Origin: Typha latifolia
Taxonomy: Eukaryota; Streptophyta; Magnoliopsida; Poales; Typhaceae
NCBI GenBank assembly: GCA_019914945.1
Contig: CM034101.1
Span: 15,325,188-15,389,187 of the forward strand
Direction of reading: 5' to 3'
DNA length: 64,000 nt
A program made the translations under genes and the position numbers. The notes under the pieces were generated by a model that saw only the letters and a list, made by a program, of their open reading frames with translations, did not search any database and was not told the DNA's origin. Below are positions 50,215 to 63,124 of this stretch, in pieces; the first letter of the stretch is position 1, and the number at the start of each line of letters is the position of its first letter.

Positions 50215-50783
50215 AGTAGTGAAACGTAATATTTGTGACACTTATAGTTGATGAGGAGCTAAATACCAGTCTTCTATTTGTTGTATATTAGGATGTGAAT
50301 TGATTGCTGTATTTTGTTTTGTTTTATGAAGGTAGAGTATTTCCTAATTTCCTGTGCAAGATCAGAGTATTCCATTTTCTTCTGAAGGCTAACAGGACAG
50401 TGAAGATTTTCATAATATTAATGAACATTTTGGGACGGCAAAAATTACTTGAAAGAGAAGGAAATAATGGAAGATAGAGTGATTCTTAAATTTGACTCGA
50501 GTGAAGCCACTAGTACTGTATTTCCTTGATTAACATGGTTAGAGTTGATATTTAGTAAATTTTTCATTACGAAGCCACTACTACGTGTGTTTTGAACTTA
50601 TGGTGACCTGTTACCATTTGACTAAAGTCAGTAAAATGTTTTTTGACAACCATAGAGATTGTAGTATTTTTACTAACCAACAGGACAGAGCTTAATTAAA
50701 GGATTTCATAATGTATGACAGTATGAGCATTTCGAGGTATTGAGTTTCATGGTTAATTAAGCTAGGCTTAAACTTGTATAACT

Positions 50784-50912
50784 TGGGCCATCCAAAGCCC
50801 ATGCTATACCTTCTTCTCTTCTTCAAAACTAAGCGCTCTATTTATCACTCAAATTGCAATAGGCCTACTGGGCCTGGCTTATTTAACATAACGTCAGTCC
50901 CGCCTATATAAG
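50784..50912 (+). promoter_or_regulatory. Promoter of the RS31-type gene: site II motifs and TATA box
   Basis: Two TGGGCC site II motifs (50784-50789, 50869-50874) precede TATATAAG at 50905-50912. Two telo-box-like TAGGGTTT motifs (50972-50979 and 51160-51167) lie in the leader. Site II plus telo box is a known pairing in plant genes for growth, translation and RNA processing, which suits an SR protein gene. Confidence 0.55.
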
Positions 50913-51199
50913 GGGCACAAACCCACCCCGTTGGAGTTAAAAGAGTACTTTTCTTTTATTCTTCTCGCTTCTAGGGTTTCTCTGGCGACAGTAAAAGGTT
51001 CCTTATTCCCTTCTCGCCCATGTCTCAGTCGTTTCGATTTTTTTGATCTCTTCCGATCATCGGATTCTTTTATTCGCTTCTAGGGTATAAGAGTCCTTCT
51101 CGATCGTTCCATTTTGCATGCTTTTAACGTCCTTTTTCGATTTCACTTGACTCCAGGTTTAGGGTTTTTCAGAGGTGTTCGTTCTCGCGATTTTGAAGG

Positions 51200-54100
51200 A
51201 TGAGGCCGGTGTTCTGCGGGAATTTGGACTACGATACTCGCCAATCGGAGCTGGACCGGCTCTTCTCCAGATATGGGAGGGTCGATCGCATCGATATGAA
51301 ATCTGGTAACTTCTTTTGCCTCTTTCAGTTTATTTTCTCCAAGAAGGCGCTAAAAGTTGTCTCTTTGCATATTCATTCTTTGAGCTACTCCTTTCCTCGA
51401 AACTAGTTCAATCTTGTTGATCCTAGACAAAAGTAGGGGATGTAGGTTTGTGATTCACTGTATTAGGAATATTTGGATTGTCTTGTCGGGTGGTTACCCT
51501 CTTTCTTGGTAACTTGAAGATTTGGATTAGATCTTCTCTGGACTTTCATCTCTAAATCTGTATAAAATGCTCTTCTGTACAATGGGGATCATTGTTCACC
51601 TGTAGATGATATTCCATATACTTTATCTTTACAGTAGGATATCCTAGATACTTTTTTTTGTCTAGGTATGCCTTATATATTTTAGGCATTTCTCAACATC
51701 TGACATTGATACATGTACTAATCATTCAGATAATTGTAGAATCTTCCGACCAGAGTTCTATTTGATGGTTATCTAATGGTCCAGTGGATTGCTGGTGATT
51801 TTTCTTAAACTACATGAGTGGGAGACATGTACGAATCACACACCATAATAGTTTGATAGTGTAAACCATTTCCATTGTAGCCACATAGAATTGCATATAC
51901 GGCCTTCTCAGGAGATGGTTGGTGCGATATGATCAGAGCTGTAATTTATGTACAGAGGGCCCCATGTTTAAATGTTTGCTATGCCGCAGGAACTACAAAC
52001 CTTCTGCATCGAAGGAAACCTTCCTGCCAGTACATCAGCTCCTTCCATTCACTTCCGGCATTCTTCATTTCCTTCACATGATCATCGTTTCTCACCCCTC
52101 TGAAATGTCCACAGTTTCCATTGTGCAAGTATGATTATTGAGGATTCTTATCAGCATGCCATGCCTAGCAGTATCAGCATGCCATGCCTACTGATATCAC
52201 CATGCCATGCCTAGCCGTGTCAGCATGCCATGCCTACTGATATCACCATGCCATGCCTAGCCGTGTCAGCATGCCATGCCTACTGATATCACCATGCCAT
52301 GCCTAGCCGTGTCAGCATGCCATGCCTACTGATATCACCATGCCATGCCTACTGTGCGCTTGCTCTATTCATGGTGTGAAGCATGCTCAACAATGTCTTC
52401 TTACTTTGGGTTTAACTTATACCACATGCTTAGTTCCTATCATAATGTTCACCAGACCTACAGATATATGCAGGTGTAGTACTTTTCTGTTCTTATTTGA
52501 AATTAAGTAACCTGAGTTTGATAATACTTGAAAGGAAATCAGAAACTTATCAAGTTGCTGTTTTTGGTCTTCTCAAAATTTTTATGCTTATTTCTTGCAG
52601 GGTATGCTTTTGTCTATTTTGAAGACGAACGTGATGCTGAGGATGCCATTCGAGCACTTGACGATGTACCTTTTGGTTATAGTAGACGCAGGCTTTCAGT
52701 GGAGTGGTCAAGGGTAAGTTACACATTCTTTCACTACTATCAGAGTTGAATTGTTCTCTGATTTTTTTTTTTTTTTTTTTTTTGCTATCCATGTACCATT
52801 CCATTGTTATTATTTGTACCTACTGTGTGTCCAATCCCATTCAGGTAGATAGACTATTATAGAATTAATTTGTTTTCTTTGTTCTTTTTCCTCCAGCAAG
52901 GAGAACGGGGACCACGGAATCGTGACGGCTCTAGGTCAACTGGAAACATGAGGCCAACTAAAACTCTCTTTGTCATCAATTTTGACCCAATACGCACAAG
53001 AGTTCGTGACATTGAAAGACATTTTGAACCTTATGGGAAGATTACAAATGTGCGTATTAGGAGGAACTTTGCATTTGTGCAGTTTGAAACCCAAGAAGAA
53101 GCCACAAAGGCCCTTGACTGCACTAACATGAGGTATGTTTGCCTTGCTGCTCATTCATGGTTTTTCTGCTGATAACTTTTAGCTATAGTATTGCACTCGT
53201 GTGCTTATCATGAACATCCTTCAGTTCCTTTTTGTTTTCTCCTATTGTTATTCTTAGTTCAAATGGCTCAGACCCTTTTCTGCGTGCTGGTTATTCTTAC
53301 TTAGTAAATTCTCATAAATCTCTTCCTCTTTTTGCTTGCTACAGTAGTGAGTTGGTCCTCTCAATTGCATAGTTTGCTATATTATTTTACCTCAAATGAC
53401 AACATGCTGATGAAGATTTAGCTATGTTATAATGCTTTCTCTGATTGGCACTAGTAGTGAAACTATGGCCTGCTCCCCGGAAAGTGAGATTTGTGTAGTT
53501 ACACTAAATCTTGCTGTGGATACTCAAATGCACATTTCCCACTTTGCAATTGAATGAGTACAGGTCTGAAGAGGTTTTTTAATTTGTGAAGCATCATTCA
53601 CATCTCATGCCCAATGTGTTTCTCCAATTTTATTTTGCAGTAAGATATTGGACAGGGTTGTATCAGTTGAATATGCCTTTAGGGATGATGATGAACGAGG
53701 TGACAGGCTTGATAGTCCTAGAAGAGGTGGTTATGGTAGGCATGATGATAGTCCATATCGCCGCTCTGCTAGTCCAGGGTATCGCAGGGGCCGCCCAAGT
53801 CCTGATTATGGTCGTCCTAGGAGCCCTGTTTATGATCGATATAATGGATCATCATATGATAGGAGCAGAAGTCCTGAGTATGGTCGTCACCCAAGGTGAG
53901 AATTCTAAACCTTTAATTTATTGTTAATTAGTTTTAAGCTGAAAGCACTGAACCTTCTTTAGTTTGGCAATTGTTAATTAGTTCTATGCATGTGATAATC
54001 TTTAAGGCTGTGAAGTTTGGGTTTTCAGTAGAAATTCATTGTAGAAAGATGGTGAAATACTACTCGAATGCATGAAAAAAGAAATGTTTACTGGTTGGCT

Positions 54101-54448
54101 GGTGGCACCACATCTCTTATCCTAGTGATGTTCTATATTTCTGTTGTATGAAATAACCCACATTACATCAGTTAGACACAATAAGCCTATTCCTGGTATG
54201 CATGCTGGAACAATATATAACAGCCTACAAATTTGGGGTTATGGCTACTAACATCTTTTCTTTGCTATATTAGTGGGAGAATAGTATATCGTAATGCCTT
54301 AAATATTTACAGAGATTCCAAGGAGTTATTGTCTTTATCTTCAGTCACTCTAATTTCTGTATGTCTGATTGCTTTTTGATAGATAATATTTATTTACTCT
54401 TGTTAATTGGTTGACAGCCGTTCTCCTGTCCGAAGGTCCATGACTTGA
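51200..54448 (+). CDS. RS31: SR splicing factor, RS subfamily (RS31-like)
   Basis: Nuclear pre-mRNA splicing regulator of the plant-specific RS subfamily, 246 residues. Exons 51200-51305, 52601-52713, 52897-53132, 53641-53895, 54418-54448, all GT-AG and in frame. RRM1 starts at once ([23 protein letters not shown]1 as GYAFVYF). RRM2 lies at about residues 93-165 ([25 protein letters not shown]). The C-terminal tail has dispersed SP, RS and YGR repeats ([28 protein letters not shown]). It lacks the long RS tail of RS40/41, which fits RS31/RS29. Introns 1 and 3-4 are long and could hold alternative exons; Arabidopsis RS genes are known for regulated alternative splicing. Intron 1 holds a minisatellite. 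The gene lies about 1 kb after the HSP70 pseudogene. Confidence 0.94.
52152..52352. repeat. 46-bp dimeric minisatellite in RS31 intron 1
   Basis: Units start CAGCATGCCATGCCTACTGA at 52175, 52221, 52267 and 52313, an exact 46-base period. Each unit is two related 23-base halves, one starting CAGCATGCC and the other CACCATGCC. A variant half unit opens the array at 52152. The copies are nearly identical, so the array is young. Confidence 0.92.
52762..52783 (+). repeat. Poly(T) tract in RS31 intron 2
   Basis: About 22 T in the 183-base intron between exons 2 and 3, over 100 bases before the acceptor; U-rich introns are normal for plant splicing. Confidence 0.8.
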
Positions 54449-55291
54449 AGCTATCAAGATGATGCCGTGATGATTGTTCAGCCGACTTCATTTCTGTGTC
54501 ACTGTTACTAGCTTCTCCTTTTTTAAGATTTCCTTATCAATCAGTAAACTATTAGGAAGAACTTCATTTTATTATCTAGTAGAAAATAGTGCCAATGTTA
54601 CTTGTTTTGGTATTTTGTATAAAACGCATATCACCATCATGTCTGATGGTTGTTTGCTGGACTTAATCTGCTTGTTCCACTTTTTTATGGCTAATATGCT
54701 TAGATTGAATAGTGCCCCTACAAAATCAAATAGCTAATATGTTAGATTGTATCGCGTTCCTATGAATCAAATGCTGGTTTTTTGAATCTTTCTAAATGCA
54801 CAATTTTTGTATAGCCACCAGGTTAACCCTATTTGGCTCTTTGTGGTAGGATTGTTTTCTCTGTTTTGTATTCCAACAATTCCCTAGTTTGTTGTATAAA
54901 GGTTTAGAGGTAAGTCCAGGATTGAAAGATGATACGCTCTAAAGGCCAGGTGTGCGAACGATCCTCGTATTCTTGTGGTTAATTCTAATACCACTAGAGT
55001 GGCTGTGAGCCAGTTTAGTATCTTTTCAGAATAACTATATTTTTTTTTCCCTGTGGTTATCATTGTACAATCACTGTTTATCTACAACAACAATAGCAGT
55101 TGCTCGGTTCATAACCACTTCCATCTTTTTATTTGACATTTCATATGTAAATCAACCAGTACAATATTTCGCACAAGATGACAGGTAGAAGTGCATCAAA
55201 TATGAAAGTCTGTTTGTTTGGATATTCGTAGAAAAATAAAAGTAGTTTACACGATGATTAGGCAAACCATTATATTACCTCCATTGTGAAA
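54449..55291. other. Spacer between convergent RS31 and KIC-like genes
   Basis: Holds the RS31 3' UTR and the KIC-like 3' UTR. I see no further gene; the open frame at 54474-54737 is untranslated sequence without family features. Confidence 0.55.
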
Positions 55292-55687
55292 TCAAGGTCT
55301 CGTCACCTCCGCGGCGATCGCCTTCTCGAGCCACCCCTCTGCATCCTCCATCATCCCGGGGCTCAGCCTCACCATGAGCACGCAGAACTCCGTCTCGTTG
55401 AGTGCGCCATCCCCATCCATATCCCCTTCCTTCACCATCGCCTCCGCCTCCTCCGCCGTCATACTCTCCAACCCCAGCACCGCAGCCGCGCTCCGTCTCA
55501 GGCTCGCCGGCGTTATCAGCCCCCTCCCCTCCTCCGCCAGGAGGCGGAATCCCGAGCACAGCTCCCTCACGAACTCCTCCGCCTCCAGCTTCTCCGCCAT
55601 CACCGGCATCAGATCCTCGTACTCCCTGTCCTCCTCCTTCTCCTCCGCCGCCGCGGCCGCCGTGGGGACAATCCTCTCCTCAGTCAT
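55292..55687 (-). CDS. Single EF-hand calcium-binding protein, KIC/PBP1-like
   Basis: Intronless gene for a 131-residue Ca2+ sensor of the KIC/PBP1 family. In Arabidopsis, KIC binds a calmodulin-binding kinesin and PBP1 binds the kinase PINOID, both in response to Ca2+. The motifs YEDLMPVMAEKL, FVRELCSGFRLLA, ITPASLRR and MTAEEAEAMVKEGD are those of the family. One canonical loop, DMDGDGALNETE (residues 89-100), has all liganding positions, followed by FCVLMVRLSPGMMEDAEGWL. The alanine/glutamate-rich N-terminus is longer than in Arabidopsis KIC. The gene is GC-rich, so long mirror frames appear on the other strand. Which of the two roles applies cannot be told from sequence. Confidence 0.9.
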   Translation of the reverse strand: MTEERIVPTAAAAAEEKEEDREYEDLMPVMAEKLEAEEFVRELCSGFRLLAEEGRGLITPASLRRSAAAVLGLESMTAEEAEAMVKEGDMDGDGALNETEFCVLMVRLSPGMMEDAEGWLEKAIAAEVTRP

Positions 55688-57514
55688 CGCGAGTCCTACT
55701 AATCTTCTCTCTATGCGCGTTTCCTTATGGGATTGATTTCAATGGAGGACGTGACGACCACGTCGGTGACGAGGTGGAGAATAGTTCTCGACTGAAGGGG
55801 GTTTCGAGGAAGGTTCGTGGAAGGGAACAAAGGAATAGTTGAGGCAGAGGAGAAGCGAAGCTTCTCTCGGATATTATTTTGGTCGTTTCGAGATGTGACG
55901 TCGAATTATTGTTTTGGATCTGACGTTTCTCTCTCTCTCTCTTGTTTTGTTTTTTGCTTTTGTTTTTTTGTTATTATTGTTGTTGTTATTATTGTCCTCC
56001 TCCTAGTTCAGAGAAGATCAAATATTGATAACCCCATAAAATTGGATCATCATTTACAAAGCTTAATACAAAAAAAGGGGGCAGATGTTTTGAAGAGCCC
56101 TCTATTAGTATTAAAAGAAAAAAAAAGTATCAAGTTCTAGGGGCGCACAAGATCTAAATAAGACACACAACACATTCAAAAATAACCACATCAAAAAAAA
56201 CTATGTGACACAGCAACCACCAACTACAGTCATCACCCTTGCCGACAAAGAAAAAGATAAGTACATAATATATAGTGTGTGGAGCAGTGACAAACAGTGA
56301 CGAATTGAGAGGAGGTGGCGAAGCAAGTTTTTAGAAGGAGATGGAGTCGATAGAAAAGAGCCACTAGTAAAGGGCGGCATGGTAGGAGGTGGTTCAAAAG
56401 TGGAGAAAATTGAAAGAAAAATAAGAGAAAGATATGGGAAGAGGATGAGGGGAGAGAGGAAGAGAGGGGCCCGTGACCTAGATGACTATAGTCAAAGCAA
56501 CTCCATTTGCAGTGACTACAACCTCAATCAAGCAAAACAGGGAGGGGAGGGAGGAAGAAGAAAAAAAAATAGGAAAAAGAAATGTAGAAGAGAGAAAGGA
56601 GGGAGGAGGAAGAAGAAAAATAGAGGGAAAGAGTAATTGAGAGAAAGAATGGAAAATGAGAAAACCCTTAGTTCTCACACTTCAAATTTAGGTTACTCTT
56701 TCTAAATGAAAATTTATCCATGGTAGAACTACATTGTTATATTAATGGTTTGGATATTAAAATTGTGCATTTTGTTATAGGTAGCTTGCTTAATTGGTGA
56801 TGAGTATTTAATGTCTAGTTGATACGCGCATATATAGAATAGGTAATAACTTCAATTTATGTAGGTTAAGATATCTCAGACTCCATATGTAACAATGCAC
56901 AATAAAGTAAAACTTTTTCATTAGCTAATTTTAAGTAGTGCTGTGAATCTAACCTGTTTGCAAATAACTCCTGTTTCAGTTAAACATTAATTCAACATTG
57001 ACTAGATCATTTAATACATGAGTCAAAATTTGAGTTCAAAATATTAATGAGCCGAACATGAGTAAAACTTAGTTCATTTGGGTTTAATTTGATATATATA
57101 TATAATAGATATTATAATTGCTAGATTGAGATTTAATAGCTAGATCTTTAGTTCTATAAATTTATTAGTTTACGCTAGTTAGTTGAGCTAAGTTTTGAAC
57201 AAGCTTGACTTAGCTCTCCTGATCAAAGGAGCCAGACCGAGTCGATTTGAATCCTTTTTGAACTTAATTCATGTTTGAGCTTGATAAAATTGACTAGGAG
57301 CCGAACAGGAGCACGTCTTAGGTTAATACCCTTTATTTTAAGACAAATAAATCTTTCGCTTAAGAAGCACCTTAATGAGTAATCATACGACAATAACGAG
57401 TCGGTTAGTTATCGGGTCTGAGCGTAGTAGATTCGGTTCCGTTGCTCTCCGCTCTATTTGGCCTTCGTCTCCGTCGTCTTGCTTCCGTTTCGAGTTCCAA
57501 TCGTGAGGAGGTGA
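55688..57514. other. Spacer between divergent KIC-like and FKGP genes
   Basis: No gene supported. A purine-rich patch lies at 56280-56660. The stretch at about 56930-57310 contains phrases such as GAGCCGAAC, TTGAGCTTGAT and GAGCTAAGTTT that recur in the hAT-like repeat at the right edge of the window, so it is probably an old relic of the same kind. Promoters of both genes should lie at the two ends. Confidence 0.45.
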
Positions 57515-60500
57515 ATGGAGCAGAGGTGGGGGAATGCAAGGAGGAGGAGGGGGCCCACGGCGGATGACGTGGAGGCCATCCTCCGGAAGTCCTGGTACCA
57601 TCTGCGCCTCTCGGTGCGCGACCCCTCGCGGGTCGCCACGTGGGACGCCGTCGTGCTGACGGCGGCGAGCCCGGAGCAGGCGGCGCTGTACGAGTGGCAC
57701 CTGAATCGCGCAAAGCGCATGGGCCGCATCGCCGCCTCCACCGTCACCCTCGCGGTCCCCGACCCCGACGGTGCCCGCATCGGATCCGGCGCCGCCACTC
57801 TCCACGCCATCTCAGTTCTCGCCGCCCACCTCCTCTCCGAGGTCATCGTCCTACTCCTATGCAAACTTCTTGGATCTTTATTTTTATCCCCTTGAAAGAA
57901 GCGCTAGTGTTAGATCTTGACGTAGATGTGTAATTATATTCCCCCTTATATAAACATTCTTAGGATTATCTTTCAAATGAATTGCTTCTAATTGGTCAGC
58001 AGATGCCAAACGACAGCAAATGCGATGAACTATTATCTAAAGAGCATGGCGATTCTAATGAGGATGTCCCTCCATTTATTGTGAACTTTATTGCTAAGAA
58101 GCGTATATTATTACTTCATGCTGGAGGTGACTCTAAGAGGGTTCCATGGGCTAATCCAATGGGAAAAGTGTTTCTGCCACTACCATATTTGGCTACAGAT
58201 AATCCCGATGAGCCTGTTCCCTTGCTTTTCGATCACATACTTGCAATTTCTTCTGGTGCCAGGCAAGCTTTCAAGGATTCAGGTTAGTTTCTCCTGAATC
58301 CTCTTTTACATTGTATTCAATGTAGTGGAATGTTTCAATCTTAGTAGGAAAATAGATGCTAATGAGTAGTTATACTATTTAAAGTTAATGTCTCCTTTGC
58401 ATGTCGAAGCTGGTTTTGGTACTGGAGGCCTTTTACGCCTTTTACTTAAGGTGCACTGCAATTGTTTTATATGTTGATTTGCTGATCATTAGTATGAAGC
58501 TCATTTATCAAGACTCATTAAGATTAATGTGAATAAGCGCTTCAATAAGTCATCGGGTGTTCCTCTTTGGCAATTGGCATAATTTTGTTGGTCGTCTTTG
58601 TCATATATTCCCTTAGTGTACCTCAATGCATCTCAATCCATCTTACTACAATTGATTTACCTAGCAGGTGGGATTTTCATCATGACTGGAGACGTTCTCC
58701 CCTGTTTTGATGCTTCCAAGATGAATCTTCCACATGATGCTTCTTGCATTATCACAGTCCCAATCAACCTGGATGTAGCTTCTAATCATGGTGTTATTGT
58801 AGCATCAAAAAACGGAACTTTGGGTGAAAATTATTCACTCTCTTTAGTTGAGAATCTTCTGCAAAAGCCAACTGTGAATGAGCTTTTGGAGAGTCAGGCC
58901 ATCCTACATGATGGTAGAGCATTACTTGACACAGGGATAATAGCAGTGAGAGGCAAAGCATGGGCAGAGCTTATTAGACTTGCATATTCTTCAAGTAGGA
59001 GGATGATAATGGATCTTATGAATAGCAGAAAAGAGGCAAGCCACCATTATTCAGCATTGATGTGCGAGCTGTAACAGTAGCAAGTATTATGTTTTCGTTA
59101 TCTCTCTTCGAGTTACATATTTGAAGATATTTTAGGTCTTTCTTATCTATTGCATTTTGTCTAAGTAAGAGAAGTTGGTGCAATTCTTTTCTTGTTTTTG
59201 TTTCGGTCTCTCACCCTACTAGCTTTTTTCATGATTTGATGGTCAGTTGTTTTCTCTCAAAAGTTCATGCTACCTGGCTGTCAACTTTGTTTTTGTCAAC
59301 TTTATGGTTTGATGAGAAGAACCCTTGCCTTTTGTATTCTACACCCAAGGAAGGATCATACACTTTCTGCCATTTAGGGTTTTTAGTTGCAGCTTAAATG
59401 GATATAGAGGCTTGGTCAATTTGTATTAAATTATCACCCTAAAATGATATATTTAGAGGTTACCCAGGCACTATTTCCTTTCTATTGATCCTTCTCAACT
59501 ATATTCGTATTGCCATAAGAAATCTTTTAATTGATCTCTACTCAGGTCAAGTAATCTGGACCTTCTATGCTTACTTTCTTGTATATCATGCATCATGATA
59601 TTCTAATTAGGCAAATTCGTTGGTCAGCACATTAAGTTTCTGCTTTTTTGGAAACTTGAATCTTTTCTAACTGATTGCAGATGAGTTTGTACGAGGACTT
59701 GATAGCGGCATGGGTGCCTGCAAAACATGAGTGGTTGAAGCTGCGTCCCTTAGGAAAAGAGCTGGTCAATGCACTAGGAAGTCAGAAGATGTTCAGTTTT
59801 TGTTCTTGTATGTCCTATCCATAAATAACAAATCTGTCTTATCATCTTATGTTTTTAACTTGTTTCTAATAATTAGTTTGCTTTTGGAGATTGCAGCTAA
59901 AGTTTTGTTCTGATTCCCTGAATCATAATAACACCTAGTATCTATCACATACCAGAAGTAAGTAGAATTTTAGTTCTTTTCCTTGCATAATGATGAAATT
60001 CTTCTCTATTCTTCTGAAATTGTCATAGTTCTCCAATTATGCATAAGGGTCAGAATACTTTTCGTTGCCTCTTGTTATTGCAGCTAGTTGTATATCCCTG
60101 ACAGTAAATCGTGAAAAACCTATATATGATCTCGAACTCTTTTACAGTTTAATTTAAATGCCTTATGTCTTCTTGTGGACTGTGGAATTAGCTTTTCCAG
60201 ATTTACCTTGGCATTTTTCAGATTCAATGGTGATCTCCTTTTGGGTCTGATAGCTTCTCTCATGAGTTAGTAATTCTGTGCTTAGGTTCTGCTGACAATA
60301 CCTTTTTCTTTTTTTGCTTCTTCACTTGATTTTTCTTGTTAACTTTGGTGAGAGATTATGCAGATAGATGCTACTTCTCTTTGGATTGAGAGTTCACTAT
60401 TATTTTATTTCTTTGCAGATGGCTTGTCCTTTTTACATTTTGGCACTTCTGTTGAAGTTATGGATCACTTAGGGGGTCCCAATTCAGGACTAGTAGGTAG

Positions 60501-63124
60501 AAGGCATTTGTGTTCTTTACCAGAAACCACCTTTTGTGATATTGCTGCAACAGCTGTCATTTTGTCCAGCAAAATTTCACCTGGGGTCTCGATTGGAGGG
60601 GAATCTATGGTTTATGATTCATCTCTTTCAGGCAAAATACAGATTGGTTCACAATCCATCGTTGTTGGTGTAAAGTTACGAGGATTAAATGAATGTGAGC
60701 AAACCGGAAAATTAGTTCATTTCATCTTACCTGATCGTCATTGTCTTTGGGAAGTACCTCTGATAAAAGGCTTGGGAAGAGTTATTATCTATTGTGGAAT
60801 CCATGACAATCCCAAAATTTCAGTCAAACAGAACGGAACTTTCTGTGGCAAACCATGGAGAAAGGTCTTATATGATCTTAAGATTGAGGAAACCGACTTG
60901 TGGAGCTCAACAGACACTCAAGACAAATGTTTGTGGAACGCAAAACTATTTCCTATCCTAGCTCCTTCTGTAATGCTTAATATAGGAATGTGGCTGATGG
61001 GATCATCCTACCACCAGTCTGAAGATATGCTTTCCTTGTGGCGAAAATCATACCGTGTCAGCTTGGAGGAGCTGCATCGGTCTATTGACTTTCCTAATCT
61101 CTGCATGGATTCAAGTAATCATCAAGCAGATCTTGCAGCTGGGATAGCTAAGGCTTGCTTGATCTATGGTTTGGTCGGACGCAACTTATCTCAATTGTGT
61201 GAGGAGATTCTACAAAAAGATGTCTTAGGAATAGAAATCTGTAAAGAACTTCTTGCAGTCTGCCCTAATCTTGAGAATCAGTATGCTTGTGTTCTTCCTC
61301 CAAGCAGAGGATACCAGGTTCAAGTTGATCTTCTTAGGGCTTGCGGAGATGAATCAACTGCTCATATGGTAGAAGAGAAAGTTTGGGCTGCAGTTGCCAG
61401 TGAGACTGCATTGGCAGTAACATATGAATTTGAAGGTATACTGATTCATCTCTCTTAGTAATGCAATCTGATGTGTTTGATCTAACCCAAAGTAAGGGAT
61501 ACAGGAAGCGTCTGACAGGTAAAATATAAATTAGTGAAATAGTAATGTTTTTGGGTCATTATATTAAAAGGTTAAACCTTTAAGGTAAGTAAAGTTATGA
61601 AAATATTCTTTGTAACCTTATCCGCTGTTTTCACTTATTGACTTACTATCTTTTAGAAAAGAGCTCCTTTTTTCTCTCAGAAGTGGGCATAGCCCAGTTA
61701 AAGATATAGGGGAATTTTTTTTTGAGTTATATGAGCTACTACATAAATATAACTATGACACTCCATTTTAAAAGCTTTTGCTCTTTCATTTCAGTCACAC
61801 TAATTTAGATATCTACTCGTAGAATATGTGCCGATTAGAGAGATGAATGCATCATCAAACCTTATCAGAAACCATGAGGAAAGCACTTTCAATAGGACAA
61901 AAGCCATTGTGAAATTACCGGTTCGGGTTGACTTCGTTGGTGGTTGGAGTGATACACCTCCTTGGAGCTTGGAGCGTCCAGGATGTGTCCTGAATATGGC
62001 AATAAGTTTGGAAGGATCTCTTCCAATCTGCACAGTGGTAGAGACAACTCAAAATTTTGGCATTCTGATTGTAGATGATACTGCCAATCATGTCTATATT
62101 GACGATCCTACATCGATTTCTGCTCCTTTTGCATCTGATGATCCATTCCGCCTTGTAAAGTCTGCTATTCTTGTGTCTGGTATTATCCATCACAAAATAT
62201 TGTCAGTATCTGGTTTAAGCATAAGGACATGGGCAGACGTTCCCCGTGGAAGTGGTCTTGGAACTTCTAGTATATTGGCTGCCGCTGTGGTGAAGGGACT
62301 TCTGCATCTCATGGAAGAAGATGAAAGTAACGATAATATTGCTAGAATTGTTCTGCTATTAGAACAAGTAATGGGCACTGGTGGAGGATGGCAAGATCAA
62401 ATTGGTGGCCTGTACCCTGGCATTAAATGTACTCATAGTTTTCCAGAACGACCACTTCGGTTGCAGGTCATTCCTCTAGCAGTGTCACCTCAGTTGATGC
62501 TGGAGTTAGAGCAGCGTCTTCTAGTGGTTTTCACTGGCCAAGTATGTTGGTATTTCCTTTCTGGTTTAATACGTCAGAATATTCTTTTATACTTCTAAGA
62601 ATCAAATAGCTTCATGTGAAATCAAATATTCTTTACCATTTTAATGCTCGAATCAGCAACACTCAAGGAAGCATAGTACTTCAGTCATCTGTTCCATACA
62701 ATTTCTCTTACTATATTTTGTTATGCAGGTAAGGCTTGCCAATCAAGTTTTGCAGAAGGTGGTTAGACGATATCTCCAGCGTGATAACCTGCTCATAACC
62801 AGCATCAAGCGTCTCACAACTCTAGCCAAAATAGGAAGGGAAGCAATGATGAATGGTGACATCGATGAGCTCGGACACATAATGTTGGAGGCCTGGAGGC
62901 ATCATCAAGAGTTGGACCCATTCTGCAGCAACCAGCTCGTAGACAAGTTATTTGCTTTCGCCGATCCTTACTGCTGTGGTTACAAGCTAGTCGGTGCTGG
63001 TGGAGGTGGTTTTGCTTTGCTACTTGCTAAGGACTATAACCATGCACAAGACCTAAGGCATGCGCTCAAAGAATCTACAGATTTTGATGTGAAGGTGTAC
63101 AATTGGAACATACACGTATCATGA
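57515..63124 (+). CDS. FKGP: Bifunctional L-fucokinase/GDP-L-fucose pyrophosphorylase
   Basis: Cytosolic salvage enzyme that phosphorylates L-fucose and couples the product to GTP, giving GDP-L-fucose for cell-wall and glycoprotein fucosylation. Exons: 57515-57841, 58003-58282, 58668-59035, 59681-59807, 60419-61435, 61823-62541, 62729-63124; the sum gives 1077 residues (Arabidopsis FKGP 1055). The N-terminal half is the pyrophosphorylase, with HAGGDSKRVPWANPMGK (about 148-164), FIMTGDVLPCFDA and HFGTSVEVMDHL. The C-terminal third is a GHMP kinase, with LPVRVDFVGGWSDTPPWS and the ATP loop PRGSGLGTSS (about 847-856), and KLVGAGGGGFA near the end. Intron 3 uses a GC donor (AAGAG|gcaagc). Intron 1 ends in CAGCAG, so one Gln may be included or skipped. 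The donor of exon 1 (GAG|gtcatc) is weak but in phase. Exon 1 is very GC-rich. All key motifs are intact. Confidence 0.95.

Noticed and set aside
51919..52134. 71-codon frame in RS31 intron 1
   Set aside because: No similarity recognised; it might overlap an alternative exon but no splice evidence is visible.
52152..52352. CRISPR-like regular array
   Set aside because: Units are contiguous without unique spacers, in a plant intron; it is a minisatellite.
55286..55842. Plus-strand frames of 120-146 codons over the KIC-like gene
   Set aside because: Low-complexity Pro/Ser/Arg shadows of the EF-hand gene on the other strand.
56379..56636. 85-codon Lys/Arg-rich frame
   Set aside because: Derived from a purine-rich tract; no motif, and composition explains it.
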